In this document: positions 29,294 to 38,535 of the stretch, piece after piece | How positions within the stretch are numbered: position 1 is the stretch's first letter | How the letters are laid out: each line of letters starts with the position of its first letter | Origin: Deinococcus aquaedulcis | GTDB lineage: Bacteria > Deinococcota > Deinococci > Deinococcales > Deinococcaceae | Assembly: GCF_019693445.1 (NCBI RefSeq) | Contig: NZ_JAHRBL010000001.1 | Coordinates: forward strand, 496,001 to 560,000 | DNA: 64,000 nt | Direction: 5' to 3' | The notes under the pieces: model-generated | Databases searched by the model: none | What the model was told of the DNA's origin: nothing | The model's input: the letters and a program-made list of their open reading frames with translations, nothing else | Made by a program: the position numbers and the translations under genes

Positions 29294-30142
29294 ATGCCGG
29301 AACTGCCGGAAGTGGAAACCACCCGCCGCAAGATCGAGCCGCTGCTTTCGGGCCGTACGATTCTGGAGGTCGTGCACGACGCCCCGCACCGCTACCGCGA
29401 CACCCACCGGGCCGCCGGGCGCCGCATCGCTGGCCTCAGCCGCCGGGGCAAGTACCTGCTGCTGCACCTCGCCGAGCAGAGCGCGGCCCAGGACGAGGCC
29501 CACGACCTCGAACTGCTGGTGCACCTGGGCATGACCGGGGGCTTTCGCCTGGAGCAGGGCCAGCACACCCGCGTGACCCTGCGCACCGACGGCGGCGACC
29601 TGTATTTCGATGACCCGCGCCGCTTCGGCAAGATGGCGGTGGTGCCAGCTGGGGAATACGCGGGGCACCCCACCCTGCTGGCGATGGGCCCCGAACCTCT
29701 CTCCGACGACTTCCGCGAAGAGGCCTTTGCCCGGTTGGCGGCGACGTGTGGTCCGGTGAAACCCTGGTTGCTCTCACAGAAACCCGTGAGCGGTGTGGGC
29801 AACATCTACGCCGACGAGAGCCTGTGGGCCGCGCAGCTGCACCCCGCCCAGACCCGCCTGACCCGCGAGGAAGCCGGGCGCCTGTACCACGCGGTGCGCG
29901 AGGTGATGGGCCATGCGGTGGCGGCGGGCGGCAGCAGCCTGGGCGACGGGGTGGGCAATTACCGCCAGCACGACGGCCAGAGCGGCGGCTACCAGACCCA
30001 GCACCACGCCTACGGCCGGGCCGGGCAGCCGTGCGAGCGCTGCGGCGCGCCCATCGAAAAGATCGTGCTGGGTGGGCGGGGCACCCATTTCTGCCCGGTC
30101 TGCCAGCCGCTGCACCCCCGCGCCCGCCAGGAGACCCCATGA
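29294..30142 (+). CDS. mutM: Formamidopyrimidine-DNA glycosylase
   Basis: A 282-residue base-excision repair enzyme that removes 8-oxoguanine and FapyG and nicks the strand. The N-terminus MPELPEVET provides the catalytic Pro2 and Glu3; the essential beta-turn Lys is Lys53 (RRGKYLLL). The helix-two-turn-helix segment [12 protein letters not shown] is intact. A zinc finger at the C-terminus has Cys247, Cys250, Cys267 and Cys270. It overlaps pdxH by 4 bp. Confidence 0.97.
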   Translation: MPELPEVETTRRKIEPLLSGRTILEVVHDAPHRYRDTHRAAGRRIAGLSRRGKYLLLHLAEQSAAQDEAHDLELLVHLGMTGGFRLEQGQHTRVTLRTDGGDLYFDDPRRFGKMAVVPAGEYAGHPTLLAMGPEPLSDDFREEAFARLAATCGPVKPWLLSQKPVSGVGNIYADESLWAAQLHPAQTRLTREEAGRLYHAVREVMGHAVAAGGSSLGDGVGNYRQHDGQSGGYQTQHHAYGRAGQPCERCGAPIEKIVLGGRGTHFCPVCQPLHPRARQETP

Positions 30143-30783
30143 CCGACCTAACCGGGCTACGGCTGTCCTACACGCGCGCCGAACTGCGCCGTACGGCCCT
30201 GCACGCCAACCCCCTGCAGCAGTTCCAGGCGTGGCTGCAAGAAGCCCTGGAGGCCGGGCTGCGTGAGCCCTACGCCCTGAGCCTCGCCACCGCCGACGCC
30301 AAGGGGCGCCCCAGTGTGCGCACCGTGCTGTTGCGCGGGGCTGGGGAAGAGGGCCTGACCTTCTACACCAATTTCGAGTCGCACAAGGGCCGCGACCTGG
30401 GGGCCAACCCGCAGGCTGAACTGCTGTTTCACTGGGCCGAGCACGAGCGGCAGGTGCGCGCTTACGGTCCCGTCACCCGCGTGCCAGACGACGAAGCCGA
30501 CGCCTACTTTCACGCCCGCCCCCGCGAAAGTCAGCTGGCCGCCCACGCCAGCGACCCGCAGAGTGCGCCCATTGCCAGCCGCGAGGCGCTGGAGGCCGCC
30601 TTTGCTAACCTGCATGCCCGCTACCCCGGCGAGACCCCAGTGCCCCGCCCAGCCTTCTGGGGTGGTTTCCGGGTGCAGGTGCAGGAGTGGGAGTTCTGGC
30701 AGGGCCGCGCCAACCGCCTGCACGACCGCTTCAGGTACACCCGGGCAGGCGGCGACTGGCGGATCACCCGCCTGATGCCCTGA
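30139..30783 (+). CDS. pdxH: Pyridoxamine 5'-phosphate oxidase
   Basis: A 214-residue FMN enzyme that oxidises pyridoxine or pyridoxamine phosphate to pyridoxal phosphate. Motifs: MSLATAD-type block [34 protein letters not shown], and the C-terminal [18 protein letters not shown] with LHDRFRYTR. The start is the ATG overlapping the mutM stop (ATGA); the longer open frame upstream is a shadow of mutM. Confidence 0.95.
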   Translation: MTDLTGLRLSYTRAELRRTALHANPLQQFQAWLQEALEAGLREPYALSLATADAKGRPSVRTVLLRGAGEEGLTFYTNFESHKGRDLGANPQAELLFHWAEHERQVRAYGPVTRVPDDEADAYFHARPRESQLAAHASDPQSAPIASREALEAAFANLHARYPGETPVPRPAFWGGFRVQVQEWEFWQGRANRLHDRFRYTRAGGDWRITRLMP

Positions 30784-31180
30784 GTGGGTGGACAGCGCCT
30801 TCGATCCGACTTCTGGAAACGTTCGTGACGCGAGTTGGCCGTTTGGACAGCAAGGCCTCGCGGGGAGAAACAGCTCTGGTGTGTCGGGCCGTGGACCTGA
30901 GGGCGGCCACAGGAGAGCAACCTCCTGAACGGTTCAGAGATGGGCGGCTGTCTGAGCGATGGTGCGGCCAGGCTTTAAGCGAAGCCAGCAGGTCATAAGA
31001 AAAACGTTCTCTGGGACGTGCGTTTCCCTTCGGCTTTTGCCCTGCCTTCCCTGGCAAAAGGGGAGGAGAGCGCTGGGTTCACCCTGTTGCCCCAGCTGAC
31101 GTGCTGTAACTCTCCGCGCCTTGCTGAAGGGCGCCGTAAATCGGCACGGGGCCAGCTCCCAGCCGGGGTAGCATGGGCCC
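30784..31180. other. Intergenic region
   Basis: 397 bp. A short inverted repeat TTTTGCC/GGCAAAA lies near 31037-31060. The promoter for the next gene is at its right end. Nothing else is recognised. Confidence 0.4.
31169..31174 (+). promoter_or_regulatory. Leaderless -10 box
   Basis: TAGCAT, six bases before the ATG at 31181. Confidence 0.6.
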
Positions 31181-32035
31181 ATGCCGCTGCATGTGGTCGA
31201 ATCCAGCGTCCGCGCCCGCACGGGGCAGCCGGAAGACGGCGCCGACCTGCTGGTGATTACGCCCCACCACGTGGCGGTGGTGGCGGGCCTGAGTTTTGGG
31301 GCCACCACCGGGGGCGCGCGGCCCCACGACCAGCCCCCGGGCCGGTTTGCCGCCAGTGCGGGCGCCGCCGCCCTGCGCGACCTGCCCCCCACTGCCGACC
31401 TGCGCGACGCCGCTGACCGCTTCACCCGCACCCTGGACCAGGCGGTGGGCCGCGTGAGCGGCGGGGCCGGGCGCCTGCAGGTGGCCTACGCGGTGGCGGC
31501 CGTCAGCCACGCCCGGCGCGAGGTCTGGCAGATTGGCGCCGTGGGCGCCCAGTGGGACGGCGGCACCGGCCCCCAGGCCAGCCACGGGCTGCCCAGCCTG
31601 CTGCCCTCGCTGGCGGCGGCGGCCCAGGCGCGGGCGGTCTTTCTGCACGCCCTTCTGGCGCGCGGCGACGCCCACCACACCCCGGCCGCCCTGCGCCACG
31701 ACGACCCGGCCCAGCCCATCCTTGCCCCGCTGCTGGCCGCGCACGCCGCGCTGGCAAACACCACCGGCCCCTTTGGCTACGGCCTGGTGGACGGCCGCGC
31801 CATCCCCGACGAGCACCTGCGCGTCTCGGTGCTGCCCCCTGGCCCGCGCGAGGTCTGTCTGGCCAGCGGCGGCTATCCAGCGGTGCTGCCCACCCTGGCC
31901 GCCGCCGAGCGCCACCTCGACGACTTGCTGGCCGCCGACCCGCTGCTGATCACGCGCTTTCCCTACGTGCGGCCCCATCGCCCCGGGCAGGACGGCTACG
32001 CCGACCGGGCCTACGTGCGCGTGCGCGTCTGGTAA
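31181..32035 (+). CDS. Hypothetical protein, possibly PP2C-like
   Basis: A 284-residue soluble protein. The opening VVESSVRARTGQPEDGADLLVI, the hydrophobic strand HHVAVVAGLSFGATT and the late LRVSVLPPGPREVCLASGGYP follow the beta-sandwich rhythm of PP2C-type phosphatases, but the acidic metal-binding residues are not clearly conserved. Treat the resemblance as weak. Single-gene transcription unit with a leaderless promoter. Confidence 0.55.
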   Translation: MPLHVVESSVRARTGQPEDGADLLVITPHHVAVVAGLSFGATTGGARPHDQPPGRFAASAGAAALRDLPPTADLRDAADRFTRTLDQAVGRVSGGAGRLQVAYAVAAVSHARREVWQIGAVGAQWDGGTGPQASHGLPSLLPSLAAAAQARAVFLHALLARGDAHHTPAALRHDDPAQPILAPLLAAHAALANTTGPFGYGLVDGRAIPDEHLRVSVLPPGPREVCLASGGYPAVLPTLAAAERHLDDLLAADPLLITRFPYVRPHRPGQDGYADRAYVRVRVW

Positions 32036-32128
32036 AGGGGGAGGCTGGGGCTGCCCCTCACGCGGGAACACCCTGTTTGTGGGCTACAGCGCCGTTGCCT
32101 GGGGCCCAGGCGGGCCATGCTGGCGCGC

Positions 32129-32545
32129 ATGAGTAACCTCTATACCGCCCAGGCTGTCGCCACCGGGGGCCGCGCTGGCACCGTGCGCAGCGAAGATGGC
32201 CGCCTGAACCTGAACCTCAGCGTCCCCGCAGGGCTTGGCGGGGACGACGGCCCCGGCACCAACCCCGAGCAGCTGTTTGCTGCGGGCTACGCCGCCTGCT
32301 TTCTGGGCGCCCTGGGGGTGGCCGCCCGGCGCCAGAAGCTGGACCTGGACCCCGCCAGCACCGTCAGCGCCCAGGTGGGCCTGCGCCGCGAGGGCCTGAG
32401 CTTTGCGCTGGACGTGGAACTCGAAGGCCACTTTCCCGGCCTCAGCCCCGAGCAGGCCCAGGCCCTGATGCACGCCGCCCACGAGGTCTGCCCCTACAGC
32501 GTGGCGACCAAAGGGAACGTGGACGTGCGCCTCACCGTGCGCTGA
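32129..32545 (+). CDS. ohr: Organic hydroperoxide resistance protein (Ohr/OsmC family)
   Basis: A 138-residue thiol peroxidase of the Ohr type that detoxifies organic hydroperoxides. Both reactive Cys are present: peroxidatic in GYAACFLGAL and resolving in HEVCPYSVA. The N-terminus NLYTAQAVATGGRAGTVRSEDG and NPEQLFAAG are Ohr hallmarks. Start taken at 32129 (MSNLYTA); CATGCT seven bases upstream resembles the leaderless boxes, while the ATG at 32117 adds MLAR only. Confidence 0.93.
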   Translation: MSNLYTAQAVATGGRAGTVRSEDGRLNLNLSVPAGLGGDDGPGTNPEQLFAAGYAACFLGALGVAARRQKLDLDPASTVSAQVGLRREGLSFALDVELEGHFPGLSPEQAQALMHAAHEVCPYSVATKGNVDVRLTVR

Positions 32546-32587
32546 GGCGAGAAGCAAAGCGGTTTCTGCCGCTGGTGGCAGATCCGG

Positions 32588-32619
32588 GGTGAGCACGCGG
32601 CGAAAGAGCGTGGCTCACC
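32588..32619 (+). terminator. Terminator-like hairpin after ohr
   Basis: GGTGAGC and ACGC pair with GCGT and GCTCACC around a short loop, one base bulged. CTTCTCT follows instead of a U-run. Confidence 0.45.
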
Positions 32620-32794
32620 CTTCTCTGTCACCCATGCCTGGGCTGTGCGTAAGGAGCTGCTATGTGTCGCGACTGGACGTAGGTGGTCGAAGGCAGCCAG
32701 AAATCTGTCCGGGACTTTAGGCCAGAGAGGCCCAAGGGGAGCTGAATCCGGCTGCCAGCCGCTCTCACTTCCGAAAGAGGCCGTGAACTGTGAA

Positions 32795-32850
32795 GGCATG
32801 GCGTCGACCGAAGGGACGCGCAGAGCGGTGCAGCAGAGCAGGAGAAGCAA
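32795..32850 (+). repeat. Dispersed intergenic repeat, copy C
   Basis: GAAGGGACGCGCAGAGCGG then GCAGCAGAGCAGGAG, matching the core shared by copies A, E and F. Confidence 0.5.
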
Positions 32851-32994
32851 CGGGTTGCTGTGAATTGCGCCGGAGCTGCGCCGAGGGCGGGGAAGGCCAG
32901 GTCTGTTCTGGATGGTCCAGGCATGGTCGGCCCTGCATCCAAGCTTGGCCTGGGCCGTATTCCCGGTTGGGCGAGCTGGCCTCCGGTCTTTCCT

Positions 32995-34485
32995 TCAGCC
33001 GCGTGGGTCCAGGCTGGTGTCGCTGAACTCCTCACCCAGGAGGTTCTGGCGCTCTTCGGGGGTCAGGGCCACCATCACCTGCCGCAGCACGACGTCCACG
33101 GCCTGCTCGGCGCTTTCGTCCAGCGTCAGGCCGTCCAGCAGTGGCACGCCCTGAGCGCGGGCCAGGGCTTCGAGTTCATCTTGCATGGCGCGAATTTCAT
33201 CGAAATAGGCCATGTAGCGGTGCAGGGGGCGGCTGGCGGCGGTCTCGGCGTCGCGGCTTTCAAAGTGGCGGCGGTGCTCGGCCGGGTCGGGCAGGGTGAC
33301 CAGCATGGGGACCATCAGCGCGCCCTGGAACGCCTCGGCGCGCAGGTAGCCGGGAACCAGATGCACACCCTCCAGCACCAAGCTGCTGCCCTCCTGCACA
33401 CTGCGTTCCACCACAGCGCTCAGGCCCACGCTGACCTGCCCCACCTGATCGCGGAAGCCCGCCAGCAGCGCCTCGCGGGTGGGGCGCTCGGGGCGCTCGG
33501 CGCCGGGGGGCAGCAGGGCTTCCCAGGCATTGAAGGTGCTGGCGTGTAGGGTCGGCACCAGGGCCGGGGAGACCATCGCCCGCATCACCTCGCGGATGGA
33601 ATCGGTGCTCACCACGCGCGCAATGCCCAGGCGGTAGGCAATCTCGGCGGCCAGGAAGCTCTTGCCCGTGCCCGACACACCGCCCAGCAGCACAATCACC
33701 GGGCGGGGCGGGCGGCGAATCACCCGCAGCAGGCGGTAGCGGGCGCTCACGTCCGGGCCCACCTCGTCACGCAGCAGGGCTTCCACCTTGGCCTGAATGG
33801 CCTGCCGGGTCACCACCCGGTCCTCGCGCCCGCGCAGGTCACGCTGGGTTACCCGCGCCACCTTGCGCGCCACGTCCGGGGTCACGCCCGCCGCCAGCAT
33901 GGACTGCACCAGAATCCCCTTGGAAAAAGGGCCGGGCACGGTGCTGCCCTCGCCAATCACGCCCAGTTTGCCCCGGTTGTGGCGCAGGTAGCGGTAGGTC
34001 AGGCGCAGGTGTTCGCCGTAGCGCTGGGCGAGGGCGTCTTCGGTGAGGTTATCAATCTCCTCGGCGCTCAGGCGGCGCACGCCCCGCTGGCGCAGCCGCA
34101 CGTCGACCACGCTGGCGGTGGCGTAGGCGTCCTTGCTGGACAGCCCGGTGTCTTCCAGCGTGCGCGCCAGCACGCCCCGGCTGAAGGGCAACTCGCCTTT
34201 CTTGGCCGTCACCAGAATGTCGGCAAAGGCGGGGGTCTGCGCCTCGGCGGCCCGGGCTACCTCTGGGCCCAGCACGTCGCGGGCCACCTCCACCATCAGG
34301 GCCTGCAACTCGGCCGGGCTGACCACCGTGCGCCGCGCCAGGCGCAGCTGCTGCTCTATGCGGCGGGCAGCGGCGGCGGCCTGGGCGCCCTCGGCCCCGG
34401 CGTTCACCAGTGACTCCACCAGCAGGCCCCGGCTGAACGGAAAGGCGTGGCGCGCGGTGCCAATCCGCAGTTCGGGCTGGGTCAC
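32995..34485 (-). CDS. Triple ATP-cone / 2-phosphoglycerate kinase-like protein
   Basis: A 496-residue protein. Three ATP-cone-like units occupy residues ~5-240, each with the phrase F/PFSRG-or-KG: FPFSRGLLVESLVNAG, LPFSRGVLARTLEDTG, GPFSKGILVQSMLAAG. A P-loop kinase domain follows, with Walker A GGVSGTGKS (Lys275) and STDSIREVMR, as in archaeal 2-phosphoglycerate kinases that feed cyclic 2,3-diphosphoglycerate synthesis. ATP-cones sense ATP/dATP, so allosteric control is expected. The GTG start overlaps the TGA of a 13-codon minicistron that has the better start signal. Actual substrate unproven. Confidence 0.85.
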   Translation of the reverse strand: MTQPELRIGTARHAFPFSRGLLVESLVNAGAEGAQAAAAARRIEQQLRLARRTVVSPAELQALMVEVARDVLGPEVARAAEAQTPAFADILVTAKKGELPFSRGVLARTLEDTGLSSKDAYATASVVDVRLRQRGVRRLSAEEIDNLTEDALAQRYGEHLRLTYRYLRHNRGKLGVIGEGSTVPGPFSKGILVQSMLAAGVTPDVARKVARVTQRDLRGREDRVVTRQAIQAKVEALLRDEVGPDVSARYRLLRVIRRPPRPVIVLLGGVSGTGKSFLAAEIAYRLGIARVVSTDSIREVMRAMVSPALVPTLHASTFNAWEALLPPGAERPERPTREALLAGFRDQVGQVSVGLSAVVERSVQEGSSLVLEGVHLVPGYLRAEAFQGALMVPMLVTLPDPAEHRRHFESRDAETAASRPLHRYMAYFDEIRAMQDELEALARAQGVPLLDGLTLDESAEQAVDVVLRQVMVALTPEERQNLLGEEFSDTSLDPRG

Positions 34486-34523
34486 GGCGAAGGAATGGGG
34501 GAGAGGGGCGCGGAGCGGTTCAC
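34482..34523 (-). CDS. Minicistron coupled to the 2PGK-like gene
   Basis: A GTG-started 13-residue frame (MNRSAPLSPIPSP) six bases downstream of TAGACT. Its TGA overlaps the GTG of the next gene (GTGA). A C5 run lies inside it; one extra C would fuse the two frames, so it could also be the true N-terminus after a sequence error. Confidence 0.45.
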   Translation of the reverse strand: MNRSAPLSPIPSP

Positions 34524-34529
34524 CCGGGC

Positions 34530-34535
34530 AGTCTA
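34530..34535 (-). promoter_or_regulatory. Leaderless -10 box of the minicistron
   Basis: TAGACT on the minus strand, six bases before the GTG at 34523. Confidence 0.5.
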
Positions 34536-34669
34536 CTCCCCTGGTCCGGCGCCGCCGAAGGCCCAGGGCACGGTGTGGCCGGGGGCCGTGCAGAACGGCG
34601 CGGCTTGGGGTGTGTGTGCCCCAAGCCGCGCCTTGACTGTACCCGGGCCTCGCCCGGTGCCCACTGGCC

Positions 34670-35284
<615 letters not shown>

Positions 35285-35309
35285 GATTCCCCAAGGTATA
35301 GCGTGCCGG

Positions 35310-35337
35310 GTTCAAAATTGCACCCTGTTCAAACAGG
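35310..35337. promoter_or_regulatory. Putative TetR operator
   Basis: CCTGTT and AACAGG flank CA (35324-35337), and GTTCAAA occurs twice (35310-35316, 35327-35333) 17 bases apart. It lies in the tetR/ppgK divergent spacer. Confidence 0.5.
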
Positions 35338-35368
35338 TTCCGGGAAAGGGCGCGCCATAGGGCTCTGG

Positions 35369-35374
35369 TACGCT
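35369..35374 (+). promoter_or_regulatory. -10 box of ppgK
   Basis: TACGCT, nine bases before the ATG at 35384; very short or absent leader. Confidence 0.45.
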
Positions 35375-35383
35375 GTGCCTCAT

Positions 35384-36169
35384 ATGACCGTGATTCTGGG
35401 CATCGACATTGGTGGCAGTGGCATCAAGGGCGCGCCCGTGGATACGGCCACGGGACAGTTGGTGGCCGAGCGCCGCCGCATCCCCACCCCCGAAGGCGCC
35501 GCGCCAGACGACGTCAAAGCGGTGGTGGCCGAACTGGTGGGCCACTTTGGCTTGCCCGGGCCCGTGGGCGTGACCTTCCCCGGCATCGTGCAGCGCGGCC
35601 ATACCCTGTCGGCGGCCAACGTGCACAAAGACTGGATTGGCCTGAACGCCGACGCCCTGTTCACCGAGGCCACCGGCCACGACGTCTTTCTGATCAACGA
35701 CGCCGACGCCGCCGGGCTGGCCGAGGCGCGTTTTGGGGCCGGGGTGGGCCAGAGCGGCACCGTGCTGGTGCTGACCTTCGGCACCGGCATTGGCAGCGCC
35801 CTGATCCATGACGGTGTGCTGGTGCCCAACACCGAACTGGGCCACCTGTGGCTGCGCGACAAGCACGCCGAAACCTGGGCTTCTGACCGCGCCCGCGAGC
35901 GCGACGACCTGAACTGGAAGCAGTGGAGCAAGCGCGCCTGCACCTACCTGCAGCACCTGGAACTGCTGTTCAGCCCCGAACTGTTCATTATTGGCGGCGG
36001 CATCAGCAAAAAAGCCGAGAAATGGCAGCCGCACCTGAACCTGGAGCGCAGCCGCGTGGTGCCGGCGCAACTGCAGAACGAAGCCGGGATCGTGGGCGCC
36101 GCCATGATGGCTGCCGGGCACCTGCCCCCGGCCCCGGCCAAGCCCAGCCGCAGTGCCAAAAAAGTTTAG
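35384..36169 (+). CDS. ppgK: Polyphosphate glucokinase (ROK family)
   Basis: A 261-residue kinase that phosphorylates glucose with polyphosphate and often ATP. The N-terminal phosphate loop [19 protein letters not shown] is the PPGK version of the ROK motif. Further blocks: [25 protein letters not shown] (catalytic Asp), [12 protein letters not shown] and [13 protein letters not shown]. Length agrees with bacterial PPGK. The frame upstream of 35384 runs back into tetR and is a shadow. Confidence 0.93.
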   Translation: MTVILGIDIGGSGIKGAPVDTATGQLVAERRRIPTPEGAAPDDVKAVVAELVGHFGLPGPVGVTFPGIVQRGHTLSAANVHKDWIGLNADALFTEATGHDVFLINDADAAGLAEARFGAGVGQSGTVLVLTFGTGIGSALIHDGVLVPNTELGHLWLRDKHAETWASDRARERDDLNWKQWSKRACTYLQHLELLFSPELFIIGGGISKKAEKWQPHLNLERSRVVPAQLQNEAGIVGAAMMAAGHLPPAPAKPSRSAKKV

Positions 36170-36229
36170 ACTGAAGCTCAAATGTTCTCCTAGGAACTTT
36201 TCGCGCGCCGCAGGCGTACAGGGGGTCGT

Positions 36230-36964
36230 ATGGGATTCTTGAAACGAATGATGGCAGCAGTCGGCGTGGGCGGAGCAAAAGTGGACGCCCAGGTCAATAA
36301 CTCCACCGTGCGCATTGGCGAGAGCGTCAACGGCGTGATCGTGGTGCAGGGCGGCTCGGTGGATCAGCGCATTGAGCGCATCAACCTGGGGCTGGCCACC
36401 ATGTACAAGGCCGACGACACCTACGTGCACCACCAGCTGAGCAAGGTGCCGGTGATTCCGGGGTTCGACCTGCGCGCCGGAGAGCGCCGCGAGTTCCCCT
36501 TCAGCATTCCGGTGGCCCCCGGCACCCCGCTGACCCTGAGCGGCACCCGGGTCTGGCTGGCCACCGACGCCGACATTGCGGGCGCCGCCGATCCCGGCGA
36601 CCAGGACAACCTGCAGGTGCTGCCCAGCCGTGAGATGGAGGTGCTGTTCAAGGGCGCGCAGAAGCTGGGCTTCCAGATTTCGGGCAGTGAGGTGGAATAC
36701 CACCACGGCCGCATTGCCCAGGAAATCAGCTTCCGCCCCCCCCGTGGGCAGTACAAGATCGAGGAAATCGAGATGATGATTTTCCCGCAGGCGGGCGGCC
36801 TGGACGTGATTCTGGAGGTGGACCGCCGCGCCACCGGCATGGCCAGCATGTTCGCCACCGAAATTGAGCGCAAGGGCAACTGGCACCTGAGCAGCCAGAC
36901 CCTGAATGCTGGGGTGGACGCTGTGGCCCGCGAGCTGGAGAAGAAGATTCGCAGCCTGATGTAA
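36230..36964 (+). CDS. spo0M: Spo0M-like arrestin-fold protein
   Basis: A 244-residue protein of the Spo0M (SpoOM) family, beta-sandwich arrestin-like. Motifs: GGAKVDAQVNN, GESVNGVIVVQGGSVDQRIERINL, then EFPFSIPVAPGTPLTLSGTRVWLATDADIAGAADPGDQD. The family was named from Bacillus sporulation control; this organism is not a spore former by lineage, so the role is probably general stress or cell-shape related. AGGGGG precedes the ATG. A 21-bp perfect hairpin lies five bases after the stop. Confidence 0.88.
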   Translation: MGFLKRMMAAVGVGGAKVDAQVNNSTVRIGESVNGVIVVQGGSVDQRIERINLGLATMYKADDTYVHHQLSKVPVIPGFDLRAGERREFPFSIPVAPGTPLTLSGTRVWLATDADIAGAADPGDQDNLQVLPSREMEVLFKGAQKLGFQISGSEVEYHHGRIAQEISFRPPRGQYKIEEIEMMIFPQAGGLDVILEVDRRATGMASMFATEIERKGNWHLSSQTLNAGVDAVARELEKKIRSLM

Positions 36965-36968
36965 GCAG

Positions 36969-37021
36969 CCCAGGACGAGCGGGACGGTGCCTTATATGCG
37001 CACCGTCCCGCTCGTCCTGGG
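36969..37021 (+). terminator. 21-bp perfect hairpin after spo0M
   Basis: Arms 36969-36989 and 37001-37021 are exact complements around an 11-nt AT-rich loop. No U-tract on either strand. Likely a very stable 3' end structure. Confidence 0.6.
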
Positions 37022-37110
37022 AAATGGTCGGTCTGGTGGCCTCGCCGCTGCACCGGGCGCCGTGCCCCTGAACACTGCTGGCGCAGCAGGGCCCTGGCCG
37101 CGTGGTGTCG

Positions 37111-37116
37111 TACCCT
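37111..37116 (+). promoter_or_regulatory. Leaderless -10 box
   Basis: TACCCT, six bases before the ATG at 37123. Confidence 0.55.
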
Positions 37117-37122
37117 GGCTCC

Positions 37123-37401
37123 ATGCGCCCCGACGCTCTGACCCTGGTGGAAATGGCGGACCTGCTGGACGCGGCGTACCGCGCCCAGCGCGACGACGAC
37201 GCCCAGGGCCCCATTCCCGAGACCCGCGCGGCCCTGGCCGATTACCTGGGCTGCCACCCGGAAACCCGCGCCGCTGTCTGGTCCATCTGGAAAACCCAGC
37301 TGGACGCGGCTGGCGAGGACGCCGCCGCCGCCGAATACTGGCTGGATGCCGAGTTCACCGAACCCTGCCCGGAGCAGCGCCTGGACGGGCCACCGGTGTA
37401 G
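37123..37401 (+). CDS. Small hypothetical protein
   Basis: A 92-residue acidic helical protein (TLVEMADLLDAAYRAQRDDD, YLGCHPETRAAVWSIWKTQL, EDAAAAEYWLDAEF). No family recognised. The leaderless box fixes the start at 37123 rather than 37102. Confidence 0.6.
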   Translation: MRPDALTLVEMADLLDAAYRAQRDDDAQGPIPETRAALADYLGCHPETRAAVWSIWKTQLDAAGEDAAAAEYWLDAEFTEPCPEQRLDGPPV

Positions 37402-37597
37402 GCGGGCGTTCCAGCTTCGCGGTCGCCTACCCCTGGAGGGGTGCCCCGTCGCGCTGTGGCCAGCTTTTCTGCTGTGAACGGTAACCCTGTCGGGGGAGCA
37501 GGAGAGTTCAGGCCCCAAACACCTCACTCATTTATTTTTTCTTTATCTTGAGATCGTCTGCCCGAAGACCAGGGCCGCCGAGAAGGGATGAAGGAAG

Positions 37598-38380
37598 ATG
37601 ACGGAACACGAGCAGCTGGTGGAGCGCTTCAGGGCACTGGGCATAGACCCAACCACGCCCGGCTTTCTTCGGGACCAAGCGTTCCTGGCAGCGGCCGCGC
37701 ACGATCCTTTTCTGCCCGAGGCGTATGCCCGTCTGGTGCTGAGCCGCGCGTCCTCTCCTGCCGAGTGCGTGCGGGCACGCCGCCTGGTGCTGCAGACCGC
37801 CCGGCTGGTTCATGCCCGGCTGCTGGAGGATGGTCGTCTGGGCCACTGCCTGCCCACCGCGCAGGTGATCAGCAGGTTGCTTGATGCGCAGGGCGTCTGG
37901 AATGTCGTGGTCAACGGAGCTCTGGGCATCACGCTGCCCTATACCCGGCTGAGTCTGCCTGCCATTGCCGACCTGCAAGGCCGCACCGTCACAGGGCACG
38001 CCTGGGTTGTGGCGCCGCCCTTTCTGGTGGTGGACGTCAGTGTGCAGCGTCAGCCCTGGGATGACCACCTGACCCTGCTGCCCCAGGTGGTCCTGAGTGA
38101 GCATCTTGAACCCGCCCATGTGTATGCCGATACGCTGCTGCGCGCGGAGGCCCACGCGGCCCTGGAGGCGGCGCTGGGCCGCTCCCCCACCGTGGCCGAT
38201 GTCCAGGCGCGCGTGCCCTGGCTGACCAAGGCGTTGCGCCGCCTCCCCACAGGCGCGGTGCTGTTCGGCGAGGTTCGGCTGGATTATGTGCCGCTGACAG
38301 TGCCCTCTGAGTTGGAGGCGGGCCACCTGACGTTGGCCGGGCAACCGTGGCAGGCGTTGTCTCAGCAACTCGCGGGCTGA
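37598..38380 (+). CDS. Hypothetical protein with a transglutaminase-like Cys-His-Asp pattern
   Basis: A 260-residue soluble protein. The order Cys84 (GHCLPTAQVISRLL), His134 (TGHAWVV) and Asp146 (FLVVDVSVQ) with strand spacing resembles the papain/transglutaminase-like fold. If real, it would be a cysteine protease, amidase or transferase. Upstream, 37525-37560 is unusually AT-rich and likely holds its promoter. AAGGGATGAAGG precedes the ATG. Function is not claimed. Confidence 0.55.
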   Translation: MTEHEQLVERFRALGIDPTTPGFLRDQAFLAAAAHDPFLPEAYARLVLSRASSPAECVRARRLVLQTARLVHARLLEDGRLGHCLPTAQVISRLLDAQGVWNVVVNGALGITLPYTRLSLPAIADLQGRTVTGHAWVVAPPFLVVDVSVQRQPWDDHLTLLPQVVLSEHLEPAHVYADTLLRAEAHAALEAALGRSPTVADVQARVPWLTKALRRLPTGAVLFGEVRLDYVPLTVPSELEAGHLTLAGQPWQALSQQLAG

Positions 38381-38393
38381 TTATGGCCGGTCA

Positions 38394-38535
38394 GGCGGGG
38401 ATGCCACCAAGTGCCTCGCCCCTCCCATTCCAACATTTCAGAAAAGCGCAGAAACGTTTCCATTCTCGGGGCGAGGCACTTTTTTCGCTTCTCGCTCTGC
38501 GACGCAGCTGTTCCAGCCCGCTCGGTTGATCTAAA
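38394..38535 (-). repeat. Dispersed intergenic repeat, copy D
   Basis: Reverse complement of about 131 bp matching 24612-24745 at ~88 percent (about 15 differences), including the CGCAGAGCGAG core and a long palindrome (38409-38481). Confidence 0.75.
38409..38486 (+). terminator. Terminator formed by the repeat palindrome
   Basis: 14-bp arms AAGTGCCTCGCCCC (38409-38422) and 38468-38481 with an inner partial stem, followed by TTTTTT. It lies 29 nt after the gene ending at 38380. Confidence 0.7.

Larger units (their letters stand above)
32546..32994. other. Intergenic region with hairpin and repeat copy
   Basis: 449 bp between convergent genes, holding a terminator-like hairpin (32588-32619) and dispersed repeat copy C (32795-32850). 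No gene recognised. Confidence 0.5.

Noticed and set aside
36184..36197. GTTCTCCTAGGAAC operator upstream of spo0M
   Set aside because: The outer GTTC/GAAC and inner TCCTAGGA are not centred on the same axis; likely chance.
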